Part shown: positions 7,193 to 14,548 of the stretch, piece by piece
How positions within the stretch are numbered: the stretch's first letter is position 1
Layout of the letters: each line of letters opens with the position of its first letter
Assembly: GCA_900556665.1 (NCBI GenBank)
Contig: USPX01000014.1
Coordinates: 1-23,917 of the forward strand
Direction of reading: 5' to 3'
Length of the DNA: 23,917 nt
Source: an uncultured Eubacteriales bacterium
GTDB taxonomy: Bacteria; Bacillota_A; Clostridia; Lachnospirales; Cellulosilyticaceae
The notes under the pieces: model-generated
What the model was told of the DNA's origin: nothing
Databases searched by the model: none
The model's input: only the letters and a program-made list of their open reading frames with translations
Made by a program: the position numbers and the translations under genes

Positions 7193-7364
7193 TGCTAAAA
7201 ATCCACTCGAATAAAGGTGGAATATAATTCCCCTTTTAATTGTGTCCAGATTTGTAATTATAATGCAGAGGAAATGAATATACAAGTAAAAATTTAAATA
7301 AATAGTAGAAATAGGTATAAATTATTTTGTCTTAAATGTTATGGGTAAAAAAGTATGGTTTTAG

Positions 7365-7392
7365 TTGCATAACAGGGAGAACATGGTATCAT
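7365..7392 (+). promoter_or_regulatory. Possible promoter of the VanZ-family gene
   Basis: TTGCAT (7365-7370), 16-nt spacer, TATCAT (7387-7392), about 45 nt upstream of the start codon. Both boxes differ from consensus by one or two bases. Confidence 0.4.
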
Positions 7393-7437
7393 TAATAAAG
7401 TAGATTTATTGGAACATAAAATCAAGGGGGTGCCATC

Positions 7438-7998
7438 ATGTCAATTGAAATGATCATACAATATATGTATACAACACCTATGGTGGCTTTACCGGTATTT
7501 ATAGGTGTAGCTATTTTACGTGTAATTTGTTTAGAAAAAAAGAAGAAAGCACATCACCTAACTTGGAGCAGAGAGTTGGGCGTTCATTTTTTTATAATGT
7601 ACATAATTAGTCTTTATGAAATTACGGCTATTAGATTGGGCTTAGGCCTAAGTATGGAAAGTTTAATGATGCGTGAGACAAGAGTCAACTTAGAACCTAT
7701 GAAAGTTTTGATAAAATGGTTTCACTTAGGCATTTGGTGGCATCTTTTTTATAACGTAGTAGGGAACTGTATTTGGTTTGTACCAATGGGGATACTAGTA
7801 CCTACTTTGTTCAAGAAAAAAAGAAGTCTTTGGAAAGTTACACTAATAGGTATGCTAACTTCAATATCTATTGAGGGATTACAATATTTATTATGTACAG
7901 GGGTAACAGATATCGATGACGTCATATTTAACACATTAGGTACAATTATGGGATATTGGATTTGGAAGAAAATTTATAATATACTCAAGAAAAAATAG
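7438..7998 (+). CDS. VanZ-family integral membrane protein
   Basis: A 186-residue membrane protein with about five hydrophobic helices: one at the N-terminus (residues 10-30), one around 48-65, one near 98-125 and two at the C-terminal half (about 130-180). The family pattern is visible: acidic/polar NLEPMK after the second helix, YNVVGNCIWFVPMGILVP, the conserved S.SIEGLQ (residues about 140-147) and DIDDVIFNTLGTIMGY. VanZ homologues are linked to low-level teicoplanin resistance in enterococci; most clostridial copies have no known role, and an envelope function is all that can be inferred. GGGGGTG precedes the ATG. It is followed by a weak hairpin and then by a YhgE-type gene on the same strand. 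Confidence 0.87.
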   Translation: MSIEMIIQYMYTTPMVALPVFIGVAILRVICLEKKKKAHHLTWSRELGVHFFIMYIISLYEITAIRLGLGLSMESLMMRETRVNLEPMKVLIKWFHLGIWWHLFYNVVGNCIWFVPMGILVPTLFKKKRSLWKVTLIGMLTSISIEGLQYLLCTGVTDIDDVIFNTLGTIMGYWIWKKIYNILKKK

Positions 7999-8035
7999 GG
8001 CTCATTTGCATATATTGCATGAGTCTTAATTTTTT
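7999..8035 (+). terminator. Weak terminator after the VanZ-family gene
   Basis: GGCTCATTTGCA pairs with TTGCATGAGTC with a two-base bulge around a short loop; a five-T run follows after TTAAT. It may be leaky, allowing read-through into the next gene. Confidence 0.5.
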
Positions 8036-8079
8036 GGGAAATCCTAGATAAATGGATGTTAGGTAAGGCAGGTAACACA

Positions 8080-9885
8080 ATGAACAGAATTCGGAAAATG
8101 TTAAAACAAGACTTGAAAAATATCTTTACGAACGAAATAGTATTTCTTCTTATATTTTTAATAATCCTTTTACCCACATTATTTGTATGTTTTATAATTA
8201 ACGCTAATAGGCAGCCTTTATATAATAAAGGAGAAATAAAGGTTGCATTAATTAATAAAGATCAAGGTGGTGTAATTAATGGAATAGGTGTCAATATGGG
8301 AGATGAAGTGACTGCACGTATTAAAGATAGTGATGGTATAAGTTGGAAGATTGTTTCTTATGAGGATGCACTTAGAGGGACTTTAATCGGACGTTATTAT
8401 GGGCAAGTCATTATACCAGAGGACTTTACAGCTAAGATTGCTACACTAGATACGGAGCAAGCAGAATTGCCTAAAGTACAATATGATATGAATTTTCAAG
8501 AAAATATTTATGCACCTACTTTTAATACAATTAATAATGCAAACCTAGGGGCCAATATTCAAAAAAGCATTATTAGAGCAGTTGATAGTGTGATAAAAGA
8601 GGTTATAGGTGATGTCGATATAAGTTCAAAAATGGAAGATAGAGACTCAGATGTGAGGCAAGTCATTGAGGCTATATTGCTTTTAAATAAAAATAAAGAA
8701 CAATATTTGACACTGCTTGAAGAATATAGAGAAATGGCGACTAAGACAATTGTTTTATTTTCTAATATAGACAATCAAATTATCAATTCTAAGATTGATC
8801 AAATACAAATAAAAAAGTTTGAAGATCAAATAAAAAAGTTTTTAGCAGATTCGATTCAGCTAGAAACTGAGTATGAGACATTAACTGGAGAAAAAATAAA
8901 GATAAGTTATAAACGTTTAACTAATACATTAGAAACGATTATGGAAGACTTAGAATATATTAAAGAAGGAGCTCCAGCATTACAGATTAATATAAAAGAA
9001 GCAAGAAAGATAGCAGCGCATTTTTATAATATAGTAGATAAAGCAACTAATATTTTAGTTGATATAGTAGAGCGTTCTAATGGTTTAGAAGCTAAATTAG
9101 GTTTCTTGGCCCATAAGGATGATATTAATAAATTGATCTATAACCTTAAAAATGAGCCTGAATTAGTTGCAGAATATTTAGAAAGTCCAATGTTACTAGA
9201 AAGAATTGATAAAGAAGAGGTCTTTAATGAAAATGTAACCATAGCACCATTTTATATGGGAATTGCTATGTGGATAGGTAAAGCAATACTTGTAACATTA
9301 TTATCTATTCGTTTTAAAGGGAGATTAGTAGAGGATGAAGAGGAGAATGAGACAGAAATAGAGAGTGTAACAGTAGTTGAAGAGTATATAGCCAAGGGGC
9401 TATTCTTTATTATTTTGGGTATGATTCAAGATTTCTTAATGATATCCATCGTGAGATTACTTTTTGAGGTGGGAAAAGAGCATCAGATTTTATTCTTATT
9501 AATAGGTCTCTTAGGAAGTATTACATTTGCAATGATTGTTTATACATGTGCTAGTGTATTTAATAATCTAGGTAAATTAGGAATTCATTTGATATCCATT
9601 TTACAACTTTTTTTATTAGGTGGTGTTTTCCCTTTACAAATCATTCCTGATATATTCTTTAAAATTAATAGAGTACTGCCTTTTATTTATGTAGTAGGCA
9701 GTTTTAGAGAATTACAGATAGATGTTGTAACAATAAATCTATATAAAAGTGTAAGTATATTGATACTATTTATTGTGTATACGTTTATATTTGGTATCTT
9801 AAGTAAACTTTATTTAAAACCGTATATTACGAAGCTATGCAATGTTATACAACAAAGTAAGCTGTTTATAGCATCAGATAAATAA
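8080..9885 (+). CDS. YhgE/Pip-family membrane protein (ABC-2-like)
   Basis: A 601-residue membrane protein. One transmembrane helix near the N-terminus (about residues 17-40, FLLIFLIILLPTLFVCFII) is followed by an extracytoplasmic Pip-type domain with the family blocks KVALINKDQGG..NG..VNMGDEV and SYEDALRGTLIGRYYGQVIIPEDF. A long helical, coiled-coil-like middle section (about 190-370) leads to five C-terminal helices (about 390-585) of the ABC-2 permease type. The ATG at 8080 is preferred over one at 8056 because the family starts with a short basic helix (MNRIRKMLKQDLKNIF) and AGG lies just upstream. Relatives include the phage-infection protein Pip of lactococci and type VII secretion-linked YueB/EsaA; here no secretion genes are nearby, so the role is open. 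Confidence 0.85.
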   Translation: MNRIRKMLKQDLKNIFTNEIVFLLIFLIILLPTLFVCFIINANRQPLYNKGEIKVALINKDQGGVINGIGVNMGDEVTARIKDSDGISWKIVSYEDALRGTLIGRYYGQVIIPEDFTAKIATLDTEQAELPKVQYDMNFQENIYAPTFNTINNANLGANIQKSIIRAVDSVIKEVIGDVDISSKMEDRDSDVRQVIEAILLLNKNKEQYLTLLEEYREMATKTIVLFSNIDNQIINSKIDQIQIKKFEDQIKKFLADSIQLETEYETLTGEKIKISYKRLTNTLETIMEDLEYIKEGAPALQINIKEARKIAAHFYNIVDKATNILVDIVERSNGLEAKLGFLAHKDDINKLIYNLKNEPELVAEYLESPMLLERIDKEEVFNENVTIAPFYMGIAMWIGKAILVTLLSIRFKGRLVEDEEENETEIESVTVVEEYIAKGLFFIILGMIQDFLMISIVRLLFEVGKEHQILFLLIGLLGSITFAMIVYTCASVFNNLGKLGIHLISILQLFLLGGVFPLQIIPDIFFKINRVLPFIYVVGSFRELQIDVVTINLYKSVSILILFIVYTFIFGILSKLYLKPYITKLCNVIQQSKLFIASDK

Positions 9886-9905
9886 GAGTAAATAATATTA
9901 AGAAG

Positions 9906-9947
9906 AAGTATGGTGAAATCAAGAGTTGATTTACCATACTTTTTTTA
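9906..9947. terminator. Strong terminator between convergent genes
   Basis: AAGTATGGT plus AAATCAA (9906-9922, one bulged G at 9915) pairs with TTGATTTACCATACTT (9926-9941) around a 3-nt loop, followed by a run of seven Ts. It ends the YhgE transcript and lies just after the stop of the minus-strand lipoprotein gene. Confidence 0.93.
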
Positions 9948-9951
9948 TAAA

Positions 9952-10548
9952 TTAATATTCTCTTAAAGTGAGTGGAATATATTTAAGACCTTCGATATTT
10001 TTTGTATAAGTTGATTCATCTCCACTAATACTAATAGAGTAGAAGAATTTGTCTGTTTGAGCATAAACAAAGTAAGCCTTGTTGGTAGTATTTTCATCAA
10101 CCTTTGTAGTTAATTCATAAGCTTTAGCGGCTATAAGGTTATTAGTTTCTAGAGTAATAAGTTCACTAGATTCTGCCATTGAAAGGAGTTTTGGAATACC
10201 TTTTTCTTCATAAAGCTTAATGAAAGCGTCAAGAGTTTGCTCAGCCAGGTCATTTTCTAAAGTAGAAATAGGATAGTAATCAACCATAGTCGTTAAATGT
10301 GTTGTAGGATCATCTACAATTAGTAAATCAGTGTTTTCGGTATCTTGAATCCAAGTATCTGGTAAATCTATAGAGTATAATCCGTTCTTGCTAGTAAATG
10401 TTTTTAGGTTTATATCTGTAGGTAATTCAAGTTTTTGCGTTTGAATAGAAGCGTTTGATACATTGGTAGTTTGAGGACTACATCCTATTAGTGAAAGTGC
10501 AAATGTTCCCATAAGCAAGCTAAATAATACTGTCTTAAATTTTTTCAT
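9952..10548 (-). CDS. Lipoprotein of unknown function, PsbP/DcrB-like fold suspected
   Basis: A 198-residue lipoprotein: a basic N-terminus and hydrophobic helix end in the lipobox LIGC (Cys23). After a Thr/Gln/Asn-rich linker, the mature domain starts near residue 50 with FTSKNGLYSIDLPDTW, a strand-turn-strand opening typical of PsbP/DcrB/Mog1-like domains, and continues with alternating strands and one long helix. Such domains in Bacillota are usually outer-face lipoproteins of unknown role, so the function is open. AGGAG precedes the ATG by 8 nt. It is flanked by a convergent terminator at one end and a divergent PTS gene at the other, so it is monocistronic. Confidence 0.75.
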   Translation of the reverse strand: MKKFKTVLFSLLMGTFALSLIGCSPQTTNVSNASIQTQKLELPTDINLKTFTSKNGLYSIDLPDTWIQDTENTDLLIVDDPTTHLTTMVDYYPISTLENDLAEQTLDAFIKLYEEKGIPKLLSMAESSELITLETNNLIAAKAYELTTKVDENTTNKAYFVYAQTDKFFYSISISGDESTYTKNIEGLKYIPLTLREY

Positions 10549-10637
10549 CTGAGGGCTCCTTTAAAAACAAATTATTGCATAAATTTAAGATTATTTTATA
10601 TTAAAAATAAAAAACTTACAATGAAAAGTGGAACATT

Positions 10638-10666
10638 TTGAATATATATCAATCATAAGATAATAG
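10638..10666 (+). promoter_or_regulatory. Promoter of the membrane-anchored EIIA gene
   Basis: TTGAAT (10638-10643), 17-nt spacer, TAATAG (10661-10666); the start codon is 24 nt downstream of the -10. The short leader leaves room for the AAAGGAG site only. Confidence 0.5.
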
Positions 10667-10690
10667 GCATAAATATGAAAGGAGAAAAAA

Positions 10691-11431
10691 ATGCTAAATA
10701 AAAGTATCGGTATAGTTATAGCAGCAGCATCAAGTGATATAGTATCTTCCACAAGTTGGATTACCATAGTGTTTGTAGCGATTATTGCGATTATAGCTAT
10801 TATATTTATTTATAAAGTTATAAAAAGTGGGTATAAGAATGATGAGCATGTTACAAGGGTGATGACAGAACCTATTAAAAATGATAAGGTAGCTCATGCG
10901 CCACAAGCACCTAAGCCAAATGCGGAAGGCATTACACCACTTGCACCAAAAGAAGAAGCTAGAGAAGCAGAAGAAGTCATTGCTATGCCTGTTTCGGGAA
11001 CACTCATGTACTTATCAGATGTGCCAGATCCTATTTATGCGGAGCAGTTAAAAGGTGAAGGCTTTGCAGTAGAGCCAGAGGATGGCAATATAAATGCACC
11101 AGTTAAAGGGCGCATTATGGAAATTGCGCCTACCAGACATGCACTGACTATCGAAACGCCAGCACATAGACATGTGCTCATACACATTGGTGTAGAAGCG
11201 CCTACATTAAAAGGTGAAGGGTTCATATGTAATGTAAAAGTAGACCAAATGATAGAAATAGGTGAAGCTTTATTTACAGTGGACTTAGTAAAGATTAAAT
11301 CTAAAATTCCATCTGTGATAACTTCTGTAGTATTTACGAATCTTAAAGACTATGAAAAAGTTGTTGTTAAGGATACAGGATGTGTTAAAGCTGGAGATGT
11401 GGGACTAGTAGTTATTGAAGAAAAATGTTGA
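10691..11431 (+). CDS. Membrane-anchored PTS glucose-type EIIA
   Basis: A 246-residue protein with an unusual layout. Residues about 22-44 form one hydrophobic helix (WITIVFVAIIAIIAIIFIYK), followed by an Ala/Pro/Lys-rich linker to about 95 and a complete EIIA-Glc domain (about 96-246). The domain has both histidines, His150 (TRHALTIE) and His165 (VLIHIG), spaced 15 apart exactly like His75 and His90 of E. coli EIIA-Glc; His165 is the expected phosphorylation site. LKGEGF follows as in the family. EIIA-Glc receives phosphate from HPr and passes it to an EIIB domain, and can regulate other proteins. Normally it is soluble or fused to EIIBC, so a stand-alone membrane-tethered EIIA is odd and suggests local phosphorylation of, or signalling to, membrane partners. 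AAAGGAG precedes the ATG. Confidence 0.9.
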   Translation: MLNKSIGIVIAAASSDIVSSTSWITIVFVAIIAIIAIIFIYKVIKSGYKNDEHVTRVMTEPIKNDKVAHAPQAPKPNAEGITPLAPKEEAREAEEVIAMPVSGTLMYLSDVPDPIYAEQLKGEGFAVEPEDGNINAPVKGRIMEIAPTRHALTIETPAHRHVLIHIGVEAPTLKGEGFICNVKVDQMIEIGEALFTVDLVKIKSKIPSVITSVVFTNLKDYEKVVVKDTGCVKAGDVGLVVIEEKC

Positions 11432-11448
11432 AAATAAAGAAAAGCTTG

Positions 11449-11477
11449 TTTACAATAATCTTGTAGGTATATAAAAT
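11449..11477 (+). promoter_or_regulatory. Possible separate promoter of the second EIIA gene
   Basis: TTTACA (11449-11454), 17-nt spacer, TAAAAT (11472-11477), lying in the 78-nt gap between the two EIIA genes. It would allow the soluble EIIA to be made independently. Confidence 0.45.
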
Positions 11478-11509
11478 AATAAAAATTCATTTATTTACAG
11501 GAGGAGAGA

Positions 11510-12085
11510 ATGAACACAAGTAAACAAGGTTTTTGGTCACGCTTAGTAGCAGCTTTTAAAGGTGAAAAACAAGCAGACACAACAAACAAATCAAATGTAG
11601 AAATGACAGCTGCGAAAGGTGTAACAGGCGATACATTGAAATTAGTAGCACCTATTACAGGAAAACTTATTTCACTTTCAGAAATTCCAGATCCAGTATT
11701 TTCACAAGGAATGATGGGGACAGGTTTTGGAATCGAGCCAACAGAAGGCAAAGTAGTATCACCAGTAAACGGGAAAGTTATTTCTGTATTCCCAACAAAA
11801 CACGCTGTAACATTACAAGCAGAGGATGGAACAGAAATTTTAATTCACTTTGGGCTTGATACAACACTCCTCAAAGGAGAAGGCTTCACATCTCACGTAG
11901 CAGATGGGCAAGCAGTAAAAGCAGGAGATATGCTTCTTACAGTAGATATCGAAGCTATTAAAGACAAAGTACCTTCATTAAGCACACCAGTAGTATTCCC
12001 AAGTCTTAAAGAAGGAAAAGAAATTATTATTAGCAAAAATGGAAACGTTACCTGCGGTGAGGAAGACCGTATTGAGATAAAATAA
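11510..12085 (+). CDS. Soluble PTS glucose-type EIIA
   Basis: A 191-residue EIIA-Glc protein. A short amphipathic start (GFWSRLVAAFKG, residues 7-18) and a 25-residue linker lead to the EIIA domain (about 40-191). His98 (TKHAVTL) and His113 (ILIHFG) are 15 apart, matching the E. coli His75/His90 pair, with His113 the likely phospho-acceptor; LLKGEGF follows. It is a paralogue of the upstream membrane-anchored EIIA but has no membrane helix; the amphipathic start could still let it touch the membrane, as in E. coli EIIA-Glc. No EIIB, EIIC, HPr or EI gene is present here, so both proteins must work with partners encoded elsewhere. AGGAGGAG precedes the ATG. A large structured repeat follows the stop. 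Confidence 0.92.
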   Translation: MNTSKQGFWSRLVAAFKGEKQADTTNKSNVEMTAAKGVTGDTLKLVAPITGKLISLSEIPDPVFSQGMMGTGFGIEPTEGKVVSPVNGKVISVFPTKHAVTLQAEDGTEILIHFGLDTTLLKGEGFTSHVADGQAVKAGDMLLTVDIEAIKDKVPSLSTPVVFPSLKEGKEIIISKNGNVTCGEEDRIEIK

Positions 12086-12110
12086 ATAGTATTACAAATA
12101 CTTCGCTGAG

Positions 12111-12291
12111 GTAGGGGTGGCTTGTAGCCTACGACTTCCGTAATTTGTGATACGCTAAGTTCGATGAGTAAAGAAACGTAGTGAACTCACTTCGCTTCGC
12201 TGCGTTCAGACAGCACTACTAAAACCTCTTTACTCATCTTCACTAAGCGTATCAGCAACTTACTTCAGAGGTAGTCTACAATCACCACTAA
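12111..12291. repeat. Long imperfect palindrome, copy A of a structured repeat family
   Basis: Arms of about 64 nt pair across the element: for example GATACG (12149-12154) with CGTATC (12248-12253), TGAGT (12165-12169) with ACTCA (12232-12236), and GTAGTG (12178-12183) with CACTAC (12214-12219), with internal loops between. In reverse complement it shares the blocks CTTAGTGAAGA, AAAGAGGTTTTAG, GAGTTCAC, CGTTTCTTT and CACAAATT with copy B. It lies just after the soluble EIIA gene, between convergent genes. Confidence 0.8.
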
Positions 12292-12350
12292 CCCAGCTTT
12301 CGTTTTGAATACTCTTAGGAAGGAAGAGAGAGGGGAAAGTGGGGCATAAT

Positions 12351-12402
12351 AAAGAAGGAGACTTCGCGAAACTATGGATGGTTTTGCGAAGCCTCCTTCT
12401 TT
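12351..12402. terminator. Long bidirectional hairpin between convergent genes
   Basis: AAAGAAGGAG (12351-12360) pairs with CTCCTTCTTT (12393-12402), and CTTCGCGAAAC with GTTTTGCGAAG inside it, around an 8-nt loop. The T-run after it is broken (TTTGTTGTT). It can serve both the EIIA transcript and the minus-strand membrane-protein transcript. Confidence 0.8.
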
Positions 12403-12415
12403 GTTGTTATGATTG

Positions 12416-12484
12416 GGTTAGCTTAATAGATGAAGTAACTATGAGGTTACTTTTGAAGATTGAGTTTGAGCTAACCTTTTTTTT
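12416..12484 (+). terminator. Second terminator overlapping the end of the minus-strand gene
   Basis: GGTTAGCT (12416-12423) pairs with AGCTAACC (12469-12476), with an inner hairpin AAGTAAC/GTTACTT (12433-12451), followed by eight Ts. It would stop plus-strand read-through but lies partly inside the last codons of the opposing gene. Confidence 0.55.
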
Positions 12485-12858
12485 GTGAGGGACTTCCATA
12501 TGATGAAGAGGAAGTAACTTGTATTGAAAATAGTTGCAAGGGCGCAAACCACATAGAAGAGTGGCTCATATAAATAGGCCATTATCATTGATCCTGCTAA
12601 AAAGATTTCATTAGCAATAGGCAATGTTAAATTTCTTTTTACAGTTGCAGGATGGGAATTAAAAAAGAAATACATAACTAATAATACAGCTTGCATAGGA
12701 ATCAGTGACACCACTGCAAAAGCAGCCCCCATAGTTAAAGGTTCATACCAAGGAACAAACGGAATAGTAGATGAAAATGCATAAAAACTAATCAGTGAAA
12801 CTAGTACTTGAATAGAAACTAGCATAAAGGTAATAAATTTCAATAAACTCTTTCTCAA
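12439..12858 (-). CDS. Small four-helix membrane protein, unknown function
   Basis: A 139-residue protein with four predicted membrane helices (about residues 8-28, 42-65, 82-97 and 99-117) and a Lys/Arg/Ser-rich cytoplasmic tail. I do not recognise the family. No ATG fits the full hydrophobic start; a TTG at 12858 has AAGGAG 9 nt upstream and is chosen. A shorter version from the Met at residue 12 would cut the first helix. The gene sits alone between two copies of a structured repeat and is transcribed toward the convergent EIIA gene; its last codons overlap a plus-strand terminator. Confidence 0.65.
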   Translation of the reverse strand: MRKSLLKFITFMLVSIQVLVSLISFYAFSSTIPFVPWYEPLTMGAAFAVVSLIPMQAVLLVMYFFFNSHPATVKRNLTLPIANEIFLAGSMIMAYLYEPLFYVVCALATIFNTSYFLFIIWKSLTKKRLAQTQSSKVTS

Positions 12859-12916
12859 TATCTAATTCTCCTTATTCATAAAAAATATACCCCCTAAAAC
12901 TACCATAAAAAACCAA

Positions 12917-12962
12917 AAACAACAAACCAATAATTTCCAATTGTTGTAGCTTGTTTTTTATG
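12917..12962 (+). terminator. Terminator-like hairpin with 18-nt direct repeat, first copy
   Basis: ACAACAA pairs with TTGTTGT just before AGCTTGTTTTTT. The final 18 nt, TGTAGCTTGTTTTTTATG (12945-12962), recur exactly at 13104-13121. No plus-strand gene ends here. Confidence 0.4.
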
Positions 12963-13060
12963 AGGGAAGCCAATCAAAGAGCCTTTAGCTGTACTATCTA
13001 AGCAGTCCACGCCTCCCCACATAGGTAAGACGTAGACTTATAGATAGTTATATTATCCAC
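12961..13060 (+). repeat. Degenerate copy C of the structured repeat family
   Basis: The segment around 12976-13012 reads AAAGAGCCTTTAGCTGT..., then TAAGCAGTCCACGC, closely matching the 5' half of the copy B core (AAAGAGGTTTTAGCTGT..., TGAGCAGTGCACGC). The 3' half is largely lost, but ACTATCTAAG can still pair with CTTATAGATAGT downstream. It lies between the two copies of an 18-nt direct repeat. Confidence 0.6.
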
Positions 13061-13079
13061 TAAGTTCAAACCATAAAGC

Positions 13080-13121
13080 AAAACAAGCCACAGTGTTATA
13101 TCCTGTAGCTTGTTTTTTATG
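13080..13121 (+). terminator. Terminator with 18-nt direct repeat, second copy
   Basis: AAAACAAGC (13080-13088) with ACAG pairs with CTGT and GCTTGTTTT (13109-13117), ending in six Ts. It would end a short plus-strand transcript starting near 12963; no coding gene is present, so a small RNA carrying copy C is possible. Confidence 0.6.
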
Positions 13122-13149
13122 TAAGTAATGTTTTTAAACGAGGAGCTGG

Positions 13150-13342
13150 AAGTGAGTGGAGGGTGAGAGCTACTTTTCGGAAGAATTTGTTGCTAGTCTT
13201 AGTGAAGACAATTAAAGAGGTTTTAGCTGTGCTGTTTGAGCAGTGCACGCTTTACCGCACTGCGAGTTCACAGCGTTTCTTTAATTGTCAAGCTTAGACT
13301 AGCACAAATTCTGTAGACGTAGAAATCACCCTCCACTCACTT
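13150..13342. repeat. Long imperfect palindrome, copy B of a structured repeat family
   Basis: Arms of about 70 nt: AAGTGAGTGGAGGGTGA (13150-13166) pairs perfectly with the far end (13326-13342), then AATTTGT.GCTAGTCT with AGACTAGCACAAATT, GACAATTAAAGA with TCTTTAATTGTC, GCTGTG (13226-13231) with CACAGC (13269-13274) and an apical GCAGTGC/GCACTGC hairpin. The block order matches copy A, while stem sequences differ by paired changes. It lies 20 nt beyond the stop of the TolC-like gene. Confidence 0.85.
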
Positions 13343-13363
13343 ACAGCGGAGCCTTCTTAGAAC

Positions 13364-14467
13364 CTAACTCCAAGGCTTTTGAAGTGTTTGAACCAACAAA
13401 TTATAACTATTGATAAGCGAAGTTAAATTGAAAGACAAATCATTAAGTTTAATCGCTTGTTTATCATAATCAAGTTTAGTCATTAATCCAACTTTGCGTT
13501 GTACAGCAGCAGTCTCTAATTGCTTTTCAACTAAAGCTTTTTGTGCTTCTAATGTATGGATTTGCTCCTCCATGTTAAGGAGTTTAGCATAGCTTGATAA
13601 AAGATTTTGCACTAATGTATCTTTACTATCTTTTACATTAAGCGTAGCAGAACTAGCAGAGTATTTAGCGTTTAAGTATTCTGCGTAAGTTGGTGCATAA
13701 GCTGAACCTGTGATTGGGTTAACAAAGTTTTCGAAGATATTATTACTTTGTAAATCAGCTAATTCATTTTGATATTTAAGGTATTTATCAGCATTAGCTT
13801 GGAAGAAGGCCTTTGGATTTTCTAATCTAAAAGCTTCGAAGGAAATGTTATTTTCTAAAGCGTACTTATTTAAGTCTTTATTTGTAAGCATTAAGAAAGC
13901 TTCTTTTTCACTTTTGAGTATTTCTTCTTTAGCTAATTTATTGGCTTCTAAATTTTTGAGTTCTAGGTTACCAGCATCGATTTGAAGTGGTACAGCAACT
14001 CCAGCCTCTTTCTGAATTTCTAATGTTTTAATTGATTCTTTTTGAAGGGCAATGTTAGCTTCAATGTTTTTGATTTCTTCTTCAATTAAAATAATAGAAT
14101 TATAACGTTTTGTAATATCAGCAGTTACTTTATCTTTTAAGAATTCACGTTGTTGCTGATTTTGATTATGAGAGATATAAAGTTGTTGATATTTATAAGC
14201 CCCGATATTATCCATAGCTTTCATTTGTTCTTCGAGGACTTCACTTTGTTGTGAATTAAGAGCTAAGCTATTATTAATAGAAAGCGCACTCTTAATACAT
14301 TCATCTAAAGTTAAAACAGGTTTTCCTGCACTGTCATCGTTAGAAACGCTAGTGAGAGCAGAAGTGTTAGCAGTTGGAGCTACAGTACTCATTGTACTTG
14401 CAAGTAAAGGCGTGCATACTAATGCGCTTAAACTTAGCATAGCGATTAATTTTGTTAAGAGTTTCAT
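13364..14467 (-). CDS. TolC-family (outer-membrane-efflux-like) protein
   Basis: A 367-residue exported protein with a signal peptide (about residues 1-24, cleavage near LLASTM), a Ser/Thr/Ala linker and then LTLDECIKSALSINNSL (about 52-68), the standard opening of an OEP/TolC repeat. Two long helical stretches with heptad leucines (about 90-200 and 265-365) correspond to the coiled-coil hairpins; the second OEP repeat ends with KVGLMTKLDYDKQ. It is shorter than proteobacterial TolC (about 470 residues in the mature protein). In double-membrane bacteria TolC is the outer-membrane duct of efflux systems; in a single-membrane clostridium the role is unclear, perhaps spanning the wall or assisting the pump. 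It is the last gene of the adaptor-pump-TolC cluster, 81 nt after the pump gene, with GAGGTGA before the ATG. Confidence 0.85.
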   Translation of the reverse strand: MKLLTKLIAMLSLSALVCTPLLASTMSTVAPTANTSALTSVSNDDSAGKPVLTLDECIKSALSINNSLALNSQQSEVLEEQMKAMDNIGAYKYQQLYISHNQNQQQREFLKDKVTADITKRYNSIILIEEEIKNIEANIALQKESIKTLEIQKEAGVAVPLQIDAGNLELKNLEANKLAKEEILKSEKEAFLMLTNKDLNKYALENNISFEAFRLENPKAFFQANADKYLKYQNELADLQSNNIFENFVNPITGSAYAPTYAEYLNAKYSASSATLNVKDSKDTLVQNLLSSYAKLLNMEEQIHTLEAQKALVEKQLETAAVQRKVGLMTKLDYDKQAIKLNDLSFNLTSLINSYNLLVQTLQKPWS

Positions 14468-14548
14468 AAGTCACCTCGATTATGCTTAAGTAATATATGG
14501 AGAATATATTATTTAAGGTGTTTTTATTTTTAAAGTTTAGTTGTAAAA

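Noticed and set aside
7043..7285. Open frame of 80 codons on the minus strand over the DnaA-box cluster
   Set aside because: No ribosome binding site, low-complexity composition, and its codons are dictated by the repeated DnaA boxes.
12111..13342. Insertion sequence or transposon explanation for the palindromes
   Set aside because: No transposase and no target duplication seen; a non-autonomous hairpin element remains possible but is not claimed.
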